Positions 22,445-35,086 of a stretch of 64,000 nt of DNA are shown in pieces. Every line of letters starts with the position of its first letter. Positions within the stretch are counted from its first letter, which is position 1. This DNA is from Terfezia claveryi (Eukaryota; Ascomycota; Pezizomycetes; Pezizales; Pezizaceae). The stretch is from contig WHUX01000019.1 of NCBI GenBank assembly GCA_015179025.1, positions 434,001 to 498,000 of the forward strand, written 5' to 3'. A program made the translations under genes and the position numbers. The notes below the pieces were generated by a model. The model saw only the letters and a list, made by a program, of their open reading frames with translations. It searched no databases and was not told where the DNA came from.

Positions 22445-25200
22445 TTAAGTAGTACCTGGTGCGCCAGCTCCTGTACCAGGAGCGCCACCTGCTTGTCCCT
22501 GCGACGCGAGCATAGCATAGTACATAGCCACATAATTCTGGTATCCTCCCCACGGCGCATATGGGTCGGCACCGGCATCTCCACTTGGCGCTACACCTGC
22601 CGGCCCTGCTGCTCCAGGCTGGGCACCTTGTTGCTGCCCCTGCATAGGCTGTTGCTGGCCATACCGGTCGTTGTTGTTATTGTTGTAGTCATGATGACCT
22701 CCTCGGTCACGGTCACGATCATTGTTGTGCTGTCTATCACCCCCCCCACTATGTTGCTTCTTATGCTAAAGGTAGAGAAGAGAGACGAGGGGTTAGTGGT
22801 TTCACGTCCCTATCACATCAAATTTGTTTTTGGCTTCTCCCACACACACATAGAGACACGTATCAAGAGCAGGCATCAATCAATCAATGAATCAATCAAT
22901 CATTATTCGCACGCAAAGATTCACGGGGTGGGGGTCGAATTATTCCTCATCTTTTTCCCAGCCCTTTTTCGGCCCGTGGTCACAGACATAGAAATAGGGG
23001 TTGTCAAATCATGTGATGTGGATGCGAGTACAAAGATTAGAGAGACCTTTGGCGGTGAGTGGGTGGCAGGGTGCAAAACAGGGAGCAAAGGTGGAGAAGA
23101 AGGTAGGAAGGAAAAGGGGATGAATGGGATTGTTAAAAGCACAATCGTGACAGATGTGCACTTTCCCTTTATTCCCCTTCTCATCCCACCGGCTTTCTCT
23201 CCTTTATGATGCACTTGAGAATCATTTCACGTTTTTCCTTGGTTTTACTCCCTCCCACCCACGCCAAAAATTTTTGCATAAACCGACGAGACGAGAGGAC
23301 GAAGATATATGATATCATGTATGGAAATATTTTGGGAGGATGATAATGGGCCGTTGTATCGGGGGATGGGACAAAGGACATATAATGACGATGATGAAGG
23401 ACATACCGAGGCTTCCACTTTGTCTTCAATGGCTTTTCTAGCACGAGTGATTGCATCTTTAGGGCCTTGCAAAGATATCTCCCGCTCAGTATCAGAGGGA
23501 TGAAATTGGCTAGAGACATTGATTCTGCATCCGGTTGAGGACTGCATTTCTTTGATGGTCTCGCCGCCTGTAAGAAAATCTTAGTGGAGAGTCCTGTAGA
23601 TTGAATGCGGAAGAAAATGTACCTTTTCCAATTATCATGCCAACGGCATCAATGGGCACTTTGATAGTTTCTGTGACCTTGTCACCATTCCGCTGTCCGC
23701 CACCATGATTACCGCCATCATTATACCCACCTTGTGCACTTGCATGTCCTCGATCTCTTGCACCACCTCCGCTGCCTCCAGGTGGTCCTTGCGGTGGCCC
23801 ACCCGGTGTGGCTTGAGATCGGATATCACTATCAACTATTTCCATGATCAAGTCTTTTGCCCGTTTCGCAGATTCCGCAGATCCTATCAGATTAACTGGT
23901 CGCAGGCCATTGACAGATTTTTGTTCTCCAACAATGTTAATATGACAACCGGAGCGCTCTTGGAGATCCCTAATAGTCTCTCCACCACGCCCAATAATCA
24001 GCCCGACAGTTCTATCGGGTACCATGATCTGGAGACTGTCCTCTGGATTATCATTGCGAGGGTCGTAAGTATCTCTGTGGTTACCTTGATTTGGGTAATA
24101 CGAACCGCCATCTCTCAATGGTGGCTGGTGAGAAGAAACACTAGGTGCATTTCTCTTGGGAGGACCGCCACTACCTCCAGTATTAGATCCAGACCCTTTG
24201 GCATTATCCTCAATGATCTGCAAGATTTGTTGCCTAGCAGCAGAAATCTGTTGCCGTGTCCCAATGATATTGCATAGCCTCTCTGGTGTATCTCTGTGAT
24301 CTGCTCCAGTCAAAAATTGGACCCGTGCTCCTGTTTCTTGCTCTACTCGTCGCAGTGTTTCTCCCCCTCTGCCAATGATTAAACCCACTAGCCCAGATTC
24401 AATATGCATCTGTTCTGTGAGTGCGTCGGGATTCTTCTCTCGTCCACCACCGCCACCACCACCTCCCCCTCCCCCAGTGCCACCTCCAGATTGTCCGGCC
24501 CGTCCAGACTGAGTATTTCCTTGACTGCCACCATACGACCTTGCCGGTGGTGGACTATATGGTGCACCACGCCTCGGTGGGCTATAGGACCGTTCTCGTT
24601 CGAAGTTACGGCCCCGGCGCTCGTCCCTGTAAGGATTGTAGCCGTCCCTATAGGTGTCTCGCCTGGGTGGAGGAGAACGTGAACGTGAGCGAGACCTTAC
24701 TCTCCCGTAGCCACCGCCACCTCCTCGCTGATTTCGTTGGTCGTCGTAACGGGGAGCTACATTACGGTTATTAGCAAAGAAATTCCATGTGGGTTCCCTC
24801 CCCCTTTCTTATGATACTAACCTTGCTGTTCGTTCCGGTAGGTACCCCCCGATACTCCCCTTTCCGCCGCAATGCTCTTCGCACGAGCAATTGCATCGGC
24901 CAGTGATACTGTACCGGAATTCACGGGCTTGATGTTGGAGAGATCAAGTGCACCGGAAGACGTGGGCTGTGGTAATGCGAAATTCCCCTGAACTGCAGAG
25001 GGCTGTTGTTGTCCACCTCCGAGACCTGCGGCAGCTAAATTCTGAGCCAGTTGGGCATGCATCGCCGACGGGTGGGGAGCTTGCGATGGAGGACGCTGTT
25101 GTTGTCCTGCTACGGGAGTGTTAGCACGCGTAGAGAGTGGTGGAGAGGCAATGTTACTCAGGGCAGCCAAAAGTGCGCCTAGATTCTGTTGGTCCGCCAT
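22445..25200 (-). CDS. FUBP-like protein with three KH domains
   Basis: Predicted 664 residues from exons 24822-25200, 23623-24756, 23407-23567 and 22445-22765. Three KH domains bind single-stranded RNA or DNA. Their GXXG loops are visible as IIGRGGETLRR, IIGRGGETIRD and IIGKG|GETIKE, the last split by intron 23568-23622. An RS-rich, RGG/polyGly stretch lies before KH1, and a Q/N-rich tail ends with WGGYQNYVAMYYAML, reminiscent of the tyrosine-rich tail motif of far-upstream-element-binding proteins. It is probably nuclear, acting in mRNA processing or transcription. The third intron (22766-23406) is 641 bp, ten times the usual size here. Family call sure; exact orthology not. Confidence 0.9.
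22766..23406 (-). other. Unusually long intron of the KH gene
   Basis: GTATGT donor and TTTAG acceptor. Removing it joins KVEAS to HKKQHSGGG in frame. It includes an ATCA tetranucleotide repeat at about 22870-22900 and C/T-rich runs. Retention would stop the protein after about 45 extra residues and lose the tail. Confidence 0.75.
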
Positions 25201-25623
25201 TATGTGAGCTAAGGTTGGGTAAAGTGAGGGTGCGTTGTCTTTGAGGCTTTGCTCAAATGTTGCTCAAATGGAATCGCAGAGGCTTGAAGTAAGTAAGGTG
25301 CTAAGCAGAGGTCTTTGCCTGCGTAGGATGGATGCTTTTTCAATTTGCAGCGGGCACGACACAAAGGCGAGGAGGACGTTAGTAATCGATGGGCAGCTGA
25401 TCAATTCCCATCCCTCTCTCCCCTTTCGATTGAGGCGTATGAACGTTCGATTGGTGGTTTGTATGGAGTGAGCAGAAGTGAGCAGTGGGCTCTTGTTGAT
25501 GCAGCGAAGGGTTTAATCTCCGGCCTCGTGGCTGTTTGGCTAATGCAATGTGCCACGGCGTGGCGTCTTTCAGTAGGTAGCCCTGCTTACTAAGTATACA
25601 TACCTAACTGTACCTAACCTTTA

Positions 25624-25638
25624 GTGCAAGCCAGACTA
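25624..25638 (-). repeat. Variant of the dispersed motif (GCTTGC type)
   Basis: GTGCAAGCCAGACTA, the reverse complement of TAGTCTGGCTTGCAC, 13 of 15 identical to the main form. The 9 nt after it (AAGTAGGTA) match CAGTAGGTA at 25571-25579 at 8 of 9, which would make a 59-nt insert; this reading is tentative. Confidence 0.5.
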
Positions 25639-25655
25639 AAGTAGGTACCTAGTCT

Positions 25656-25670
25656 TAGTCTGGTTGGCAC
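25656..25670 (+). repeat. 15-bp insertion with perfect 9-bp target repeats
   Basis: TAGTCTGGTTGGCAC is bordered on both sides, with no gap, by ACCTAGTCT (25647-25655 and 25671-25679). This is the clearest single example of the family. Confidence 0.9.
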
Positions 25671-26895
25671 ACCTAGTCTCATCTACGTTTGGCAGGTAAT
25701 ATTAGGCCTCCCGGATCCCGCCGTGCAGAGATATCGAGGCAAGACTGGGATGTTATGGTATGCAGGACAAGTGTTCCAGCATTGCATATGTGCATATGCA
25801 TGGAGTATAAAGTCTCTACATATTTGAGCACAAGCATGAATGCCTTAGGTACGTTGCTTGTTCGTCTGACACCCAGAAACAAACCGAAGCAAACATCAAA
25901 AACTTCCTTCAACATATACAACTAAGTCTGGCTGCCCTCTAGCTACACGTGATCACAAAGATCCATCCAACTCTATTCAATTCTCGTTGGCCACGGATAA
26001 GCGTCACTCCCTGGCATAGCGTGCGTCAATTAATAATTATGCTGACTCTGTCTATGTACACACTCACCTCCTAGACAAAGCAGTCTCGCAAGCACGAGAA
26101 GTCCCGACATAAGCCCGATATTCCTGATATTCTCACACAGCTCCAACTCCAACCTACTCTTCTATTCAACGTTAAAATCAAGTGTGTAGGTTGACCAGAA
26201 CAGACCGTAGGACATCCAAAGACAAGAGTTGGTACTGGCGGTCTGCAGCCCTTTTAAAAAAACACCCCGCTACAGTCACCCCGCTCTATCCCCTCCTCCT
26301 CCTTCTGCACCCGTGGCCAGGGTCCATTTGTCACCAAAACACCCCGATCCAGTTTCGAAACCCGAATATCTTATAACGCGCTCTTTTCTCTGCTCCGACC
26401 CCTCGGTGACACTCTTACAGTCTCCAGCCTTCATCCTTCAGCCTCGGCACCCTCCTCACCCTGTCCACTCCTTACATCAACATCAACAACATTCACAAAG
26501 ATCAGGCTAGTTAGGTTTCAGTGAGCGTCCACAATACAATAACCTTCCTGAGTCCTTCACTCACTCTATTCATTTTAGGGCTGGTGAATTGAGCCTCGAA
26601 TCCCTCCACTTCAAAGGTTTCCGGAATCTCACTCCTTACTCCGAACCAGAATCACACGAAGCATCGAACAAACCGACAGAGGTTTCAATAAATTATAATC
26701 TGTTTCTTAGATTCAATTTCATTGCGGTCCTCGACAGCCACTCCTTGTAACTCCTCGGCCATCGCTGGATCTTCGCGCCTATTGCGGGAGTGCTGAATTC
26801 ATTGGCCCTCACCTATCCGGTACCCCGTCCGCCGTTGGCAACAAGTTCCCTACCCCTACCTTGAGTGCCACTATTGGCCACTCCAGACACTCATC

Positions 26896-29809
26896 ATGCT
26901 CGGCTCCACATTATCTTCTCTCATTGCAGCATCTCCACAAATGCCATCAGCATTGTCACTATCGCTTCAATCATCAGGTCTCATTCCCCCCACACCACTC
27001 TCCCCTACAGCAATCAAAATCTCAAGAGATAGTAGGCTTCTGGAGCATCTGATGCCAAAGGTTGGTCAGCATGAACGTATGTTATTGCTGAACTGGTTTC
27101 TGGAGGAGGAAAAGCTCAAGCAGTATGAGATTTTCAAAAAAGAATTTTTTGAGGACCCTGATGAGTACAATTACGCTCTGTCTTCCATATTGGGCACCTT
27201 TATGTGGGATGTAACTCCAGTCAACCCTAATCCCGGCACTATATCGACTTTTGTGGGACCCAACTCGGTGCGTCGAAATAATCTCTACCCATACCAGCTG
27301 GCTCTCACGGAGAAATGGAGGGTTCTTGGAACAGTATTTTCACATTCATGGAACAATGCACTGGACAAACCCCAGCGAGAAGCACTTATCATGAGGTCTT
27401 TTATTGATACCGCAAATATCAATAAGGATATGACCGACGCTCGCAGACAGTCATTTGATCTTAGAACTAGTGAACTTTCGGGTAGGGGGTTTATCCCCTT
27501 TATTCAAGAGCATCTACTTCAGAACACCACCACTGGAACCGGTCACGGTACTCCAGTTAGCTTGCCTCATACTGAAAATATGGTTAGGGTTTTCAAGGAC
27601 TGGGTTGAGAAATCCGGGTCTGCGCCTGAGGATGACAACAACGATAATCTTTTCAGGAGGTCCTGCGCTCTGTCACTCAGAGACAAATGCATTTATTCGA
27701 GGGCTTTGTTTGCTACGAGACTTTGCATTACTGTTCTTGAGATGTGGGAGCAAATAATTAGGACTGTCGAGGTAAAACGTCGACGCACCTCAAAATCTAA
27801 CGACGTCGCTATTGAATGTCCGCCAGTAACAACTGTGACAGAGGTTGAGGCTCCAGCAAAACAAACAAAGCCTAAAAAGAAAAAGAAGGCCAAATCTGCA
27901 AAGAGGGCACGCCGAATGCTTGCTGACACTGAGGTTGACGCTAAGCCTACCACCGAAAATTCAGGGATCGAATTTCAAAATGTTCAGGGTAATACGTTAG
28001 AGTTTGGCTTTGAAGATGAATTCACGGCTGCTAGTGGCACCGATGAGTCCAAGTCTTCTGGGATTTCTTCTCCAACCGGTACTGGCGGCGAAGGATCTAA
28101 GTTTTCATCCTCCACAAAAGTCGAACTCACAAATGGTCAGAGGGACGCGCAAGGCCATGTTGGTGAAGAAATTAGCCATGCTATATTAGTGGACCCAATG
28201 GACCTCAATGGTGGAATATGTGAGCTCCAGAAAGAGAGTTTTGAAACCCTGGATGACAAGCACGAGGACAATATTCAATTGAAGGGTCTTATCGATTCGC
28301 AGGTTGTTAATTCACAAGAAGGTGATTCACGTTCCTTCAATGTGTTGAAATTTTGTAGATTGATGCTTACATCCAAACCTAGTGGTTCCGAGCACGGACT
28401 CTACCGCCCTCAATCCATCTATTGTTGCGGTCCCCAGCTCGGCTGAATTCGACTCAAGGTTTCCAATGTGGGAAGAATTTCCTGATCAACAAGAATCAGA
28501 GTGGCTACCAGTCAAGGGCAAGAAACGAAGAATTCAAACAGCGGAGAACAACCGCGCAGGTTCTAATAACCGCAATGCAGGGAGAAAATCTATTTCTGAG
28601 GGTCGTCAGCCTGATGCGAGTTTGAATTCTCAGAAAGCGAATAACAAGTATCCACACAGCCCAGCGCAAGTACAGCCTCAGCATCCTGCTATAGCCCGCC
28701 AACAGGCCCAGTCTACTACCATGGCTCGCCCGCAGCCTCAATCTACTCGCAGGCCTGCCAACTCCCAATTGCCAAAGGTGATAATCACCAATCAACAAAA
28801 CCCTTCGAAGCATCAAAGTCCTCCTATTCAATCAAGCACTTTGATCGAAAAAGTGCAGGAGGCTATCGAGAGTCTCAAGAAGCCGACCACCAAACCGCCA
28901 GATGTTGGAGTGGAAGTTCCTATGGAGGGAAGTCTCTCCAATGGGAACTTTGACTCACCACAAGTAGGCACAAACAATATGCACACTACTCCACCCTTGG
29001 AAATAGCGGCAAAAGTCCATGAATCAATCCCCACAGTTGCATTTACAGTTGAATCAGAATCGACTGATATCTTGGCATCGTCGTCGATCGCTCCAGTCAA
29101 AGTCAAAAAACACAGGCCACAGAGAAAGAGAACGAAGTCTATCTCAAAAGAGCAATTTACGGAACATGATTTACCTCACCCTGCTGAAGGCACAATCCCA
29201 CCCTCGGAGTCATTGAACCTGGAGCATGTCACATTTTTTTGCGCGGTATGTCATCGGCCCCGTGGCTACCATCACTCAGTACAGTGCTCTATATGTGGGC
29301 CTGAGTCTACCATCAGGTACTGTTCCCTTTATTGTCAAAGGCAAGACACCGAACACTGGCGCCTATGCGGACTCACTCCATTCCCTGTTCCCGTCCTGGT
29401 CCCAGGAAGTACAGCCGAGTGTCGATCAATTACACAAAACACAGCTTGGATGACGCCAGCTCTCGGGCGCCAGCAGATGCTTCTGGCAGATCAGCCCAAT
29501 ATAGACTACTTTCTTTTCAGCCGGAGTACTAACTTGCCCAAGCACAAACTCGTATTTCATGACGAGAAAATGAAACCGCAATTTACAAAGCTCCGTCAGA
29601 AATTGTTTCAGCAGCAAGGCGTCAAGGCTGTCACTCTTCTGTACAGAGTCATAAAGTCGCATTGCCAAGATATAGGGATCAATCTTACTCCACAGGAATT
29701 AGCAAGCCAATTATTTAGTGAGTTCGGAGTTAATCCACTTCTGGCCCCAGCCAGCAAGGACCTTCGAATCACTCCCCAAGACTGGATTGCGGTCGGAGTC
29801 TCGGTTTAG
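26896..29809 (+). CDS. MYND-type zinc-finger protein, uncharacterised
   Basis: Predicted 950 residues from two exons, 26896-28321 and 28383-29809. The intron (28322-28382, GTGATT donor, CCTAG acceptor) joins VNSQE to VVPSTD in frame. The only recognisable domain is a MYND-like finger at about residue 760-800: CAVC, CSIC, CSLYC and HWRLC, a zinc-binding protein-interaction module. The spacing between the second and third cysteine pairs is longer than usual. The N-terminal 300 residues are well folded in composition but match nothing I know; the middle is disordered, with a lysine-rich KKKKKAKSAKRARR patch (nuclear signal) and a second basic patch before the finger. Function unknown. Confidence 0.8.
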
Positions 29810-31573
29810 AGATGCTATCGTTGATATCTGAATTCAGCGAGAGTGGCACTCAACACTCGGTAATACAATATGATCCTCAATTTTCTATTTCGTTTGTTTT
29901 ATTCCCCGAGGCAAGGTAGGTTACTGTGCTTTCCTTGACTGAGTCGTTGTATATTTCTAGGTTTGGTCCATCTGAATTGAACGGAGTACGGCATGGTTAT
30001 GATGTTTGTATGGAAAATCATGTATCGAGGGTTGTCCGGTGTTATGAGGATTTCCATTCCGTTGGTATTTGCTTTCTTACTTTCTCTATAGGCCCAAATT
30101 CACATCCAACAAAACATTCGAGATAAATCCACACGTCTGCAGTATCAAGTGGATGTCAAGCAATCTTGATGGGTAAATATGCACCGAAGTTTGCGCTTTT
30201 TTTTTCATACAGTTATAATTTTGCATGATGTTACGATCATGCTTCTTGCTTCACACTTTTCGGATTTTTTTTCGGATTTTTCTTCTATCCAAAATTCATC
30301 TCCTGGGCTTGTCTCTTGCATTTTCTCTGGGCTTTAGCAACAATTGGCATTTATTCCTTTATTTTCCACAATTGTGTATTATACCGTCATCACGTTTCGT
30401 GATATCATTTTTTTCGCCTTTTACCACAAGGAAGAAGTTGTGGTTTCCGGTTGGCTTAGGCTTGCCTAACGCTTTGTGCCCTAACATGTTTCCCTTGCTT
30501 ACATTATTTCTTATCACTTACCTTGCTTTGTACAATTGGTCCCAGTTGACGCTCGCATTAAGATAGAAAAGAAGGTTGCAAAATGCTGTTGATGAATGGG
30601 AAGGTGGAAAGAGGAGCGTAGGGTATGAGTGGGCGAAAAAGCCAGGAGGTCACCATCAGATATGAAATGAGGGATGACAGGCTAACCAGATGTGTTTCCT
30701 TGTATAATATCTTTCTTGTACAACTACATGATAACTAGCAACGGAGTACAGTCAGTGGATAGGGAAGGGAAGGATTTTGTTAGCGGAGGATAACCATTGG
30801 GCGGGAACTTTCCCAAGTGCAACTATCCTACCTAGAATCCTGGAAGGTATTTCACTGTTGGAGGTGACATGTGGCCCTTCGCGGAATCTGGTTTTCTCGG
30901 GACAGTTTTATATGTAGAGAGCATTTACAATTCAGATCTAGCAATACATATCCTTTGGCAGTAAATACCGGAAATATCGCTGCACTAGTTCAGGGTGCCA
31001 TAACGTATCTGAAGGTAACAGTTGTAATCCTGAATGTAGACCACCTAACCAAACCCAAAAACCAGAACACCAAAAAAAAGAAACCTACTCCATCCTTAGC
31101 AAAAGAAGGTCAACCCCATTGACTATGGATGCCATTATATCCAGTCAACTGTTTGAAACACCTTTCCCCTCCACTTCCTTCATCTTTCTTGCCACACATG
31201 TCCTAACCCCTTCTCTGAGGAATGTTGTCTCGCCGCCTTCTCATCCTCCTGCCATTTATGGAACACCTCCGCTCCACAGCTTCCACCAGACCCTGCAATC
31301 TCCTCCTGGCGTTCCAAGTTCTCCAACTCTGTTTTCGAATACTGACGTGCCTGCACTACTACCTCCTCACACAGCTCAATTCTGATCAGCCAACCATCCC
31401 CTTACCTACTACAAGATCTCATTCACCAAAAAAAAAAAAAAAGACCCTTAAGCTAAGCCTTAACCCCTCCCCCCATATATACCCGCCCCAAACAATACAC
31501 CACACCCCCCTTCCCCCCTCCTTTCCCCCCCTTTCTTACATGGACACATCCCTGTGGAAAGAAACGCATGCAT
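29810..31573. other. Convergent intergenic region
   Basis: The 3' flank of the MYND gene, T-rich to about 30.4 kb, then C/T-rich DNA up to the small gene on the minus strand. An A run lies at about 31428-31443. Nothing coding is supported. Confidence 0.5.
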
Positions 31574-31825
31574 TTACTTTTCCTCAGTGGGCGTGAAATG
31601 CTTACCACCGCTGCTGGAAGCCTGTCCCCCCTCTCCAAACGTTCCCCGGCGATCTTTCGCCTGCTCCTCCTGGCTCTTTGAGCTTATCACATTCCCCGGC
31701 CCACCCGTGCGTTGGGTACTATATCCGGTTTCATACGGAGTTCCGTGGTCGTCCGAGGTAGAAACTAAGTTAGACGCAGGGCCGCGGGTGGGGCGATTGG
31801 GTGTCAGTGGGGGCGACAAGGGCAT
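31574..31825 (-). CDS. Small disordered protein
   Basis: Single-exon frame of 83 residues. It is rich in Ser, Gly, Thr and Pro, with PYETGYSTQRTGGPGNVIS and QAKDRRGTFGEGGQASS, and ends in Glu-Lys. The composition differs from random frames nearby and the protein-like Gly/Arg pattern suggests a real small gene. No domain is recognisable, and I do not name a function. Confidence 0.5.
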   Translation of the reverse strand: MPLSPPLTPNRPTRGPASNLVSTSDDHGTPYETGYSTQRTGGPGNVISSKSQEEQAKDRRGTFGEGGQASSSGGKHFTPTEEK

Positions 31826-32452
31826 TCTTGTTATATCTATGTAATCTCGGGAAAGGGGGGGGAGTAGTCGTATTGAAGGTAAAATATATTGTCTGAATTT
31901 TGCTTGTGCGGTTTTGGAATATTGGGGCAGGGGCGCAGTCAGGGACTACTTATGGGCTGATCGGAGATGTAGTTGCCGTCATTACGTCATAACAGTAAGT
32001 TCTGCAGATGGGCGGAGATGGAAGGACAATTAGCAGCTAAGCTCGATTGAGGTTTGGATAAGATCACTTCTATTGTTGTTGAAATAAATAAGAATTTGTG
32101 ATTTTTTAGCCCTATCTTATTCACGCCTCATGATATCCAATTGCAAATATACCCAATAAGGGAAGAGAAACTCAAGTACAAAAAGTATATAACAAGAAAT
32201 CAAGATGCCTTGCAGGATCATGCACCATGAACCTCCCCAATCCCCCACCCCTAAAATTATCCATTCCCATCCATAGCAAAGCAAAGCATAACCTGATATT
32301 ATAAAGAAAGAGACAATAAACAGCAAACTCCGCTTGTGGTGACCTAAACAATAACCAGAAGAAAAAAGCAGTAATAAAACATACAATGCTCGAATCCCCA
32401 TATGCGGAAAGAACATCTATTCCCATCCCAACCTAGTGGTTATATACGGTAT
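31826..32452. other. Tandem intergenic region
   Basis: About 630 bp between two minus-strand genes: the promoter of the small gene and the 3' flank of the calcipressin gene. No motif stands out. Confidence 0.5.
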
Positions 32453-33378
32453 TTAGACAGAAGTATCCATCAATTCCACCGGAGGTCTTGATGTGGGGGT
32501 TACAGTCGCCTTTGGCGGTGCAGTAGGTGAAGTCGGGCTCTGGGGTACTGATCCGCTAGCTTCCCCATCCGAGAAGTCGTCAACTGAGATCGACGGCATA
32601 TGTGTCTCGTTCTTCTTTTCCGGCTCAAAAAGCATCACAGACCCCGACCGTGTCCTACAAATCGGCTTCACGCCCACCTCCAAACCTTCTCCATCCGCCG
32701 TTTTATCATCCGTGCTCTCTCTTTCAATATCCCCAGGACCCCGAGGCTTTGCTCGTAGCTTGCTCAAAGCATCTGCTAAATCCTCCGCCAAAATCTGTGC
32801 ATTTGGTGGTTCCTCATCCTTCACCTCCCATCCGTGTGGGGGACTGGGTGGTGGGGAGATGAAAAATAGCTTCTTTGCGTCGGGAAGGTGGAGATGCTGG
32901 TCACCAGGCTCGGTGGGAGTGGTTTCGCCGAAGTAGACCCTAACCCGGTCACCCATGATGGTTGAGCCATCTAGAGCTTGTCGGACTACGATGGCTTCAT
33001 CTTCAGAAGGGAAGGAGCAGATGATTCGTTTGAACGACTTTAGGGGAGACCATGTGAGGACATTGGCGTGAGTGGAAATGATGTTGCGGATGTTTTGGAG
33101 GCTCTCTGGATGGAAGACTTCTGGGTTTTGGAGATTCTGCTTGGATTGTTAGTGACTTGAGGGCATTGAAATGAGGGAAAACGGATACTGACTGTTATTA
33201 AAAGGGTATTTGTTGGTTTCGTGGGTTGTGTAAGAGGAGGGAGGTTTGAGAGATCTAGCCTGAGGGAGCCTCGGGATGATGATCGAGACCTGGTGTTTGG
33301 GCTCGAAGGTTCGGACAAATTGGAACTGTTGGTGCCGTTGAAAGCTGTTGCTACCGGGCTAAGGCTTGGGCTCTCCAT
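32453..33378 (-). CDS. Calcipressin (regulator of calcineurin)
   Basis: Predicted 289 residues from exons 33193-33378 and 32453-33136, with intron 33137-33192. Calcipressins (RCAN; Rcn1 in yeast) bind and tune the Ca2+/calmodulin phosphatase calcineurin. The N-terminal half is an RRM-like fold starting at LLITNLQNPEVF and including MGDRVRVYFGE. The family signature FISPPPSPPHGWE follows at about residue 150. Near the C-terminus, a PSISVDD stretch resembles the PxIxIT-type calcineurin-docking site. Phosphorylation of the SPPPSP serines controls the protein in relatives. Length and order fit the family. Confidence 0.93.
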
Positions 33379-35028
33379 TGTTGCTGTTTAATCTCTGAAG
33401 TTATAACGGCAAGTGTTGGGGAATTGTCAAAGAACTTGACTGTTGGTTTCGTATGTGCTGCTGTAGTCTTCTTATACGGTAGTGTTACTGCTGCTGTTGG
33501 TTATAAAATAAAAATCCAGGAGGGAATACGAGCTTATATAATAAGTAAATGGCCAACACCGTTTGCAAAGCGCCTACCTAATGGCGGCGGCTTCTATCCC
33601 CGCAGCACCAGCGCCTGCAGCTGCTACGCCCACCACCTGCCTGCTAACCCAACAACGGAACGAAGAACCCTGAATATTGCTTCCGGGGGACGAAACCTGG
33701 CATGGCCCAAATCCACGGCGTTTGAACATCGTCCAATCCTGTCAATCAATGTAACCCCTGCCGTTTGTGATCGACTCTGCCTCTTCCCATCCCAAGCACC
33801 CCGTCAGCTTTTGAGGCGATTCATCCCCACAGTGACTACATACGAGGATCTCAGACTGTTGTCACAGGCAGGTGTTCTAGTATCCTCCATAATTATCAGC
33901 AGGGAAGTTTTCGGATCCTGGCCAAGAAAAGCAATGTGGTACCGGTTGTGGCGGCAGTAGGCTATGCCAGAGACGCACTCTATACTTTATACCGCTACAT
34001 TAGGTGCCCACTGTACGGGCGATGCTCCGTGTCACGATGATCGTGATGGTGTGCGATCAAGAGGAGAGGACCATGCTGTCGAGCCAGCAAAATAAGAATT
34101 GAGCCTTCGGTGTTTACAGAGAAGATTAGCAAGATGCATCTGGTGCTCCATAAGTATTGGATGGGAAATCTGTCGATGATTCTAGGACTCTACATGTCAG
34201 GGACAAAGCCAGGTCAACGTTTATTATTGGGGCTTAGCACTCCTTCTGACCGTGGCTACTGCACCTGTTTTATACAGATAGCCGAACGGACTACCGTACG
34301 TCTTGGTACCGGTAACAGCTCATGTATGGAATCCACTCGGAAGCGGGGCGAGTGAGACAGGAACTGTAACTTACAGTACTCCGAGACACCCGTAGTTTCA
34401 CCCGGTGATTTCTACGGAACCTGGTGTATATTGTACATACATGTTAGCCACTCTCCAGCTTTCCCAAAACAATTGTCACCAAACACCAACACCCGCAGTA
34501 CAATCAGGACATAACCATTCTTCCCCCAGCGTGGCCTTGTCAATCACAACATAGTCAACTAAGAGGACAAGGTCCTTGACGTTGGCTCTGGCTGCACCAA
34601 CCGCCCCGGACTTGTACTAACATCTCTTCGCGGGGGGAAATCACCCACCTATTCTCCCTTCCATACAGAGTATCTTTCATGCTCATGTTGGAGTTATCGT
34701 CACCCGTTCCCTAAATACCCGCCAGTTAATACATACATACTGTACTTCATAAACTCCACTCGTGAATGACCTCCACACTCAATGCTACATACAGTACAAC
34801 GTTATAGTAGTATATGTAGGCGGACTGTATGGCGCTGTCAGAGGCTTTTTCAATTCACCAGCAAGTGACACCGGATGTCAAGGTATCCTGATGCAATTCC
34901 TCGCTTATACGACTACACTGTCCTCCGAAGTTGTTGTCATGGGTATTAATTTATAACGGAATCTCAACCGAATGGGTTTCACAAAGCGAACTATCCTAAA
35001 AAGGGCCGTCGCAACAAATGCTTGCATT

Positions 35029-35035
35029 TAGTCTG
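35029..35035 (+). repeat. 7-nt TAGTCTG insertion, first of three
   Basis: TAGTCTG is bordered by GCTTGCATT at 35020-35028 and 35036-35044, a perfect 9-bp direct repeat. Read the other way, 35029-35043 is a 15-nt variant copy (TAGTCTGGCTTGCAT), so the boundary is ambiguous. Confidence 0.55.
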
Positions 35036-35045
35036 GCTTGCATTT

Positions 35046-35063
35046 CTTGTGCCAACCAGACTA
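35046..35063 (-). repeat. 18-nt insertion, second of three
   Basis: CTTGTGCCAACCAGACTA lies between CTTGCATTT (35037-35045) and CTTGCGTTT (35064-35072), 8 of 9 identical. The 18 nt equal the last 18 nt of the 30-nt insert at 51524-51553. Confidence 0.75.
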
Positions 35064-35071
35064 CTTGCGTT

Positions 35072-35086
35072 TAGTCTGGTTGGCAC
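35072..35086 (+). repeat. 15-nt insertion, third of three
   Basis: TAGTCTGGTTGGCAC lies between ACTTGCGTT (35063-35071) and ACTTGCATT (35087-35095), 8 of 9 identical. Confidence 0.8.

Larger units (their letters stand above)
25201..26895. other. Divergent promoter region, KH gene and MYND gene
   Basis: About 1.7 kb between two diverging genes. It has an inverted pair of the dispersed motif at 25624-25670 and a C/T-rich leader from 26.2 kb to the MYND gene. Short open frames here lack recognisable content. Confidence 0.55.

Noticed and set aside
22301..23209. 302-codon plus-strand frame
   Set aside because: Antisense to the KH gene's last exon and long intron; no recognisable protein features.
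25656..25670. Dispersed motif as a Tc1/mariner terminal repeat with TA duplication
   Set aside because: The TA next to GTCTGG is fixed as part of the insert, and the true flanking repeats are 9 bp.
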